64,000 nt of DNA from assembly GCA_013339895.1 (NCBI GenBank), contig JABACO010000004.1:1432617-1496616 (forward strand). The letters run 5' to 3'. The notes beneath the pieces are model-generated. The model did not search any database. It saw nothing but the letters and a program-made list of their open reading frames with translations, and had not been told where the DNA came from. This DNA is from Ephydatia muelleri. Taxonomy: Eukaryota > Porifera > Demospongiae > Spongillida > Spongillidae. Below are positions 59,850 through 64,000 of this stretch, piece after piece. The translations under genes and the position numbers were made by a program. Position 1 is the stretch's first letter. Each line of letters starts with the position of its first letter.

Positions 59850-61930
59850 GCACATAAGTGGTAATGTATTGATTTAACCTGTCAGGGACACCTGACATGA
59901 GGTTTGCTCAAGCAGGGTTATGCCTGCCTACCAACATGGTAAGTCGTGATTTTTTAATACTATTTAGTAGTAGTGGAAATTGCCGTAAGAATTAATACAC
60001 GATACTACACAAATGGTCACTAGCGCCATCAATACTACGATAAATTCTCGATTGTATCGCAATTTAGCGTAATTATTTCCACGTGGGTAGGCATCCTGTA
60101 TCTGCTGATCATAGTGTTTAGTGCATGCCCTCCATGTAGGGTGGTTCCTTCACAACCCTTTGACACTAAACGTAAACTACTTCTAGTCTGTGGTAAAGCC
60201 AATTCTGTTATGTGGCTACTAGACACGAGTCCTAGCTAATGAGAGACTATAACATTACAAATATAAAAATACTTCATCATGATGAGTGTGACATTTAAGG
60301 TAATGTCCATAACAAGAGAAAATATCTATTCATAACCACATGTGTGCAGCTTAAATTATTAATTATAATACTAAACATGTGGCCGCATCAACAGTACTTC
60401 TTCATGTGCTGATATGGCACACCAGTCATGTTTTCCTCCCCTCCTTCCTCCCACTGCTAATCACAGTGCATATACATGCCATGTTATGTATGCATACCAA
60501 TGAAATTTGCACCCATTAATTACCTATGACCACATGTGACCTTGAAAGCACACCCAGCATGTACATGGTACTTCGTGTCGCGCAAGAGGTTACTATGTGT
60601 CATCTCAGAAAGCGTATGATTGAGAATATCACACCCATGATCCAAATGCACGGCTTACAAATGGTATGATCAGAGATAACACAGTAAGGGGATTGGAAGT
60701 GGATCACATGTGCTATACCAATGTGTGGGACATCCGAGGTAGTGATAATCACACCTCTGAATTTGTGAAAAGGGGTGATTGGTTTCTCTCTTGCACCTCT
60801 TAAACAGTAAGCTAAAACGTTCCAGCAATGTAATAAACAATTCGACCAATGCATACTTTTTACATTAGCCTAATTCATAGCTCTTGTTTTTCCACTTGAT
60901 AGTAGTGAAAGGATGGTAACTTTTTTGCACAAGTAACCGATTATTTTAGCCGAAAAGTTTCGCTGTCCATTGCACAGCAAGACCTTCCTTAGGATGCTTG
61001 TCTCAATAACACTGCTTTGGTACACAGGGCATGTCTTCAAGTGCAGCTACTATAGCGCTTGAAAGTGGCACCTAAAGTTATTCTTATAAATAATCTTATT
61101 TTTTTCAGGCATGGGGGATCAATTGGAAGAACACAGACCAGCACAAGCAGCAGCCTAGGACCCTGATGGTAACCATCCCACGTTGCTTTGTGTCTGTGCA
61201 GGTGTCTCATGGGTTACATTTGTCTGCTTGTCTAACACAGAGACATGCTCAGACTGAAGCGATGCATCTCCACTTACAGTGTCATTTCTCCTATTCACAT
61301 TTGTGAAGGGCTGTGCATCTATCACTTCACTTTAACCAGAGATCATATATTAGAGGGATTGGAAACGAATCACGTGCGCCATAGACTCGTGTACTTGCGT
61401 GCGCGGGCAATGCTCAATAGTGTGATTCACACCTCGCAAGTGTTGGAAGGGGCAGAGATTCCTGGAACCATCGCTATAAAAATTCGCTTTTGTGCATCAG
61501 CATCGGTGAGAAATGCATTCTCGTGGTCGGCGAACGCGCAAATATACTTGTTTTAGGTAGGTCATATTTTATTATTACGAACAAAGCCGCGTAAGGTCTT
61601 TTTATTGCGTGTGTACGTATTTACGGGAATACCATTTACAAAAGCATTTGGTATTCGGTTCAAAGTGTACAAAATGTGATTGTACGTAGTCTGCTGTACA
61701 AGGTCATGTGGTTTTTATTAGTCCATCTTGCATAGAAAGGCCGCTTTATCGATTTTTAACCGTTAGAAACGCCTTATCAAGCGTAACTTCTTGGGAAAGT
61801 TTCTACTGCATCTGTGAAGGAAAAAAATCTCTTAGAACAGTTTTAGACTGCGCAGTGTGTGTTTTACTAGAGTGATGTACTCGTACGTTTTAAGCTTTCT
61901 CGGTTTTATATATATATATATTTTAATAGG
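59850..61930. other. Spacer with two related blocks, no supported gene
   Basis: Blocks at about 60660-60790 and 61330-61450 resemble each other (GGGATTGGAA, GATCACATGTGCTATA against AATCACGTGCGCCATA, then AATCACACCTC against ATTCACACCTC). Short ORFs here are not convincing. The blocks may belong to the transposase element downstream. Confidence 0.4.
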
Positions 61931-61932
61931 TA

Positions 61933-64000
61933 TGGGTAAAAGGCGATTACGATTTTATGCCATTAAAAATGAAGATGAAAAAAAAAAAAGGAAGCTAAGC
62001 TTAGTTGTCTCAATAAGACGGGATCCCATACACGTGTGTGGCAGGACTGTGAGCAGTGTCGATCGTGTAGAAAGTGTTCCTGACCCTGAAGAATCTGAGC
62101 TTTCTCCTCTACCTGTATCCCTACCCATTGCATATCTATTGCGATATTTTTACGCTTTGGAGGCAAATTCAAGTTGTCAGCTGGGACGAAGACTCCAGAA
62201 GTTATCTACTCTCCCTCCATCATGGGTAATGGCTTCACAGTCACCAGTTGTGTTGTGCAAGATGCAAGTTCTGGCAGGGATGAAGCCAACTGTGCTGATG
62301 TCTGTGGAGGTGAAGGATGAAATGCGCTGGGCTGTGACAATCCTCAACAGTACATTCTCTGTCGACAACTTTCCTGTGACAAATAGCCTTCCACCTAAGC
62401 TATCAACTGTGTCTGATGTTCTGAATTTGATAAGTCTTTTGGATATTAGCAAGTTCTGCATAGGTAATCCCGAGTTCAGCATGGTTGAGCAATGGCATCA
62501 GACCATGCACAGCTATAATGGTAAGTTACATGTTAGTTAATATGCACGTTGTGTGAGTGGATAAACTTTATCTAGGTGATCGAGTTGGATATATTGATGA
62601 CACACTACTACCCCAGACACCAACGATTCGGCATAAGGATTGTTCCTTGTTGTTACAACAAGATGCTCGAGCCATGCGTTGCTCACCTTGCTCTACATAC
62701 CGGTTAACTTTGTACATCCAAACAAAGAAGGGTCGTGATGAGGAAGGCTCAAGTGGGACGACAGTGAACTATAGGTTGGTTATTGTTAGCAGCTATGTGT
62801 GTATGTTCAGAGATCACCCATGTATGTACATGTGATTGATGGTGGGCATTAAATGTAATGATGTCTATCATCCATGCAGGTTTCTTCAACTGCCTGAGCT
62901 AGTTGAGCGACTTGAAACACTTCATCACTCATACCGTTTACTGCTCAAGACTGCTGAGAGGTTAAGGAAGAGAATCGAAGACGACATAATGAAATGTTCT
63001 GTGGTGCTGGATGAAGAATCGGAGACCTACATCAGTGATGCCATAGCTTCTCCAGAAGCCGAAGAACACTTTAAGAAGTTGCCACCTGATTCATTTCAAC
63101 ACATATTTTGGCACCAACAAGTTGAGGCAGCATCCCGAGCAAAATCAAAATCTATGCGATGGCACCCACTGATGATTCGTTTCTGTCTCTCTCTCAGGCA
63201 CAAGTGAGTTTCCCCATACATAAGTACTCTTGCACATGTACATATAATTATACAAGTATTTATACCTTTATCACAGGTCAGGTGCAGCCTATGAAGCATT
63301 GCGAGAATCTGGTGTCATCAAGCTACCTTCTCAAAGGACTTTGAGGGATTACACTCACTATGTGAAGGCATCTTTTGGGTTCTCTTATGAAGCAGACCTC
63401 ATGTTGAGGAGTGCTGCAAATGTAGAAACCTGTCCTGAAAGAGAGAAGTATGTTGTGATTCTTATAGATGAGATGTATGTGAGAGAAGATTTGGTGTTTG
63501 ATCGGTTGGGTGAGATCAACAATCATCTAGCAAAATACGAAGCTTCACTAGCTAGTGAAGATACCAGTCCTCCATTGGCGAAGACCATGGTTGTGTTCAT
63601 GATTCGAGGCATGTTCAACAAGCTTCAATTTCCTTACGCTCAATTCCCCTGTTCCTCACTCTGTGGTGACCAACTTTATGATCCATTTTGGGAAGCTGTT
63701 AGACGTGTGGAGAATTGTGGTTTGAAGGTATGTGTCTGCATGAGTTATACCAGAGTTCTCTGGTTATACGATGGGCATTCAGTAATGTTTGACCTGAATT
63801 AGGTACTTGCAGTAACGATGGATGGGAGCTCTGTTAATCAAAAGTTGATGAAGCTGCATCAGGGTGACAAGGCCAGTCCTGTGTACCGAGCCATCAATCC
63901 GTACTGCAATGAGAGATACGTCTACTTCTTATCCGATCCACCTCATTTGATCAAAACAGCGCGAAATTGCTGGAATAACAGGGTGATGTGGGTACGTGTT
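61933..64000 (+). CDS. P-element/THAP9-type transposase-like gene, 3' end beyond window
   Basis: Exons: 61933-62520 (MGKRRLRFYAIKNEDEKKKR start, tentative), 62576-62774 (CSPCSTYRLTLYIQTKKG), 62881-63202 (HIFWHQQVEAASRAKSKSMR, WHPLMIRFCLSLRHK), 63278-63727 (GVIKLPSQRTLRDYTHYVK, YVVILIDEMYVREDLVFD) and 63803 to about 63991 (LAVTMDGSSVNQKLMKLH, YFLSDPPHLIKTARNCW), then a donor near 63992 (GTACGT). Phases agree at every junction. The RWHP...RTLRDY block and the DEMYV, MDGSS.N and DPPHLIK motifs are those of P-element transposases, with D of IDEMY and D of MDGSS in catalytic positions. No THAP zinc finger (C2CH) is seen in the exons found. An acceptor-like TTTTAATAG lies just before the proposed start, so a 5' exon may exist. 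No frame breaks. Confidence 0.8.

Noticed and set aside
61245..61556. 103-residue plus-strand ORF upstream of the transposase
   Set aside because: It overlaps a block repeated at 60.7 kb where the frame is not kept, so coding is not supported.

Overview
The window is metazoan nuclear DNA. Almost every gene is split by GT-AG introns, introns and spacers are full of microsatellites and minisatellites, and the genes belong to animal families (integrin alpha, animal-type chitin synthase, TRIM-NHL, WIP/verprolin, CCDC148, CCDC47). A chitin synthase carrying SAM domains, compact spacing and head-to-head gene pairs suggest an early-branching animal, most likely a sponge. That placement is inference. 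Two 1000-base runs of N (13126-14125 and 43477-44476) are scaffold gaps.

Layout. 1-5 kb: an unrecognised coiled-coil ORF, then nested inverted-repeat elements and two decayed copies of an unknown coding block. 5.7-12 kb: a chitin synthase gene with four SAM domains. 12-16.3 kb: spacer, gap, minisatellite and a broken 3' piece of a DHX8-type helicase gene. 16.6-29.5 kb: an integrin alpha gene of about 29 exons. 29.7-43.5 kb: a tight housekeeping block: RPL4-chaperone-like TPR protein (-), p23 (-), TFIIA gamma (-), citrate synthase (+), HSP10 (-), HSP60 (+), WIP-like protein (-). 44.5-48 kb: retrotransposon debris and an inverted copy of a CCDC148 exon. 48.3-53.4 kb: CCDC148 (+) and COQ10 (-), converging. 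53.5-57.9 kb: another LINE fragment and a CCDC47-like gene (-). 58-59.9 kb: a B-box/filamin/NHL protein (-). 61.9-64 kb: a P-element-type transposase gene (+), cut by the window end.

How the genes relate. HSP10 and HSP60 are partners of one mitochondrial folding machine and share a 204-bp divergent spacer. Citrate synthase and COQ10 are also mitochondrial. p23 and the ACL4-like protein are further chaperones, so four protein-folding genes lie within 13 kb. The human counterparts of most of these genes lie, as I recall, on the HOX-bearing arms 2q, 12q13 and 17q, so the window looks like an ancient linkage group without a recognisable homeobox gene.

Quality warning. At least six otherwise convincing genes carry a single surplus base that breaks the frame. 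Consensus errors are likely, so pseudogene calls based on one indel should be held back.
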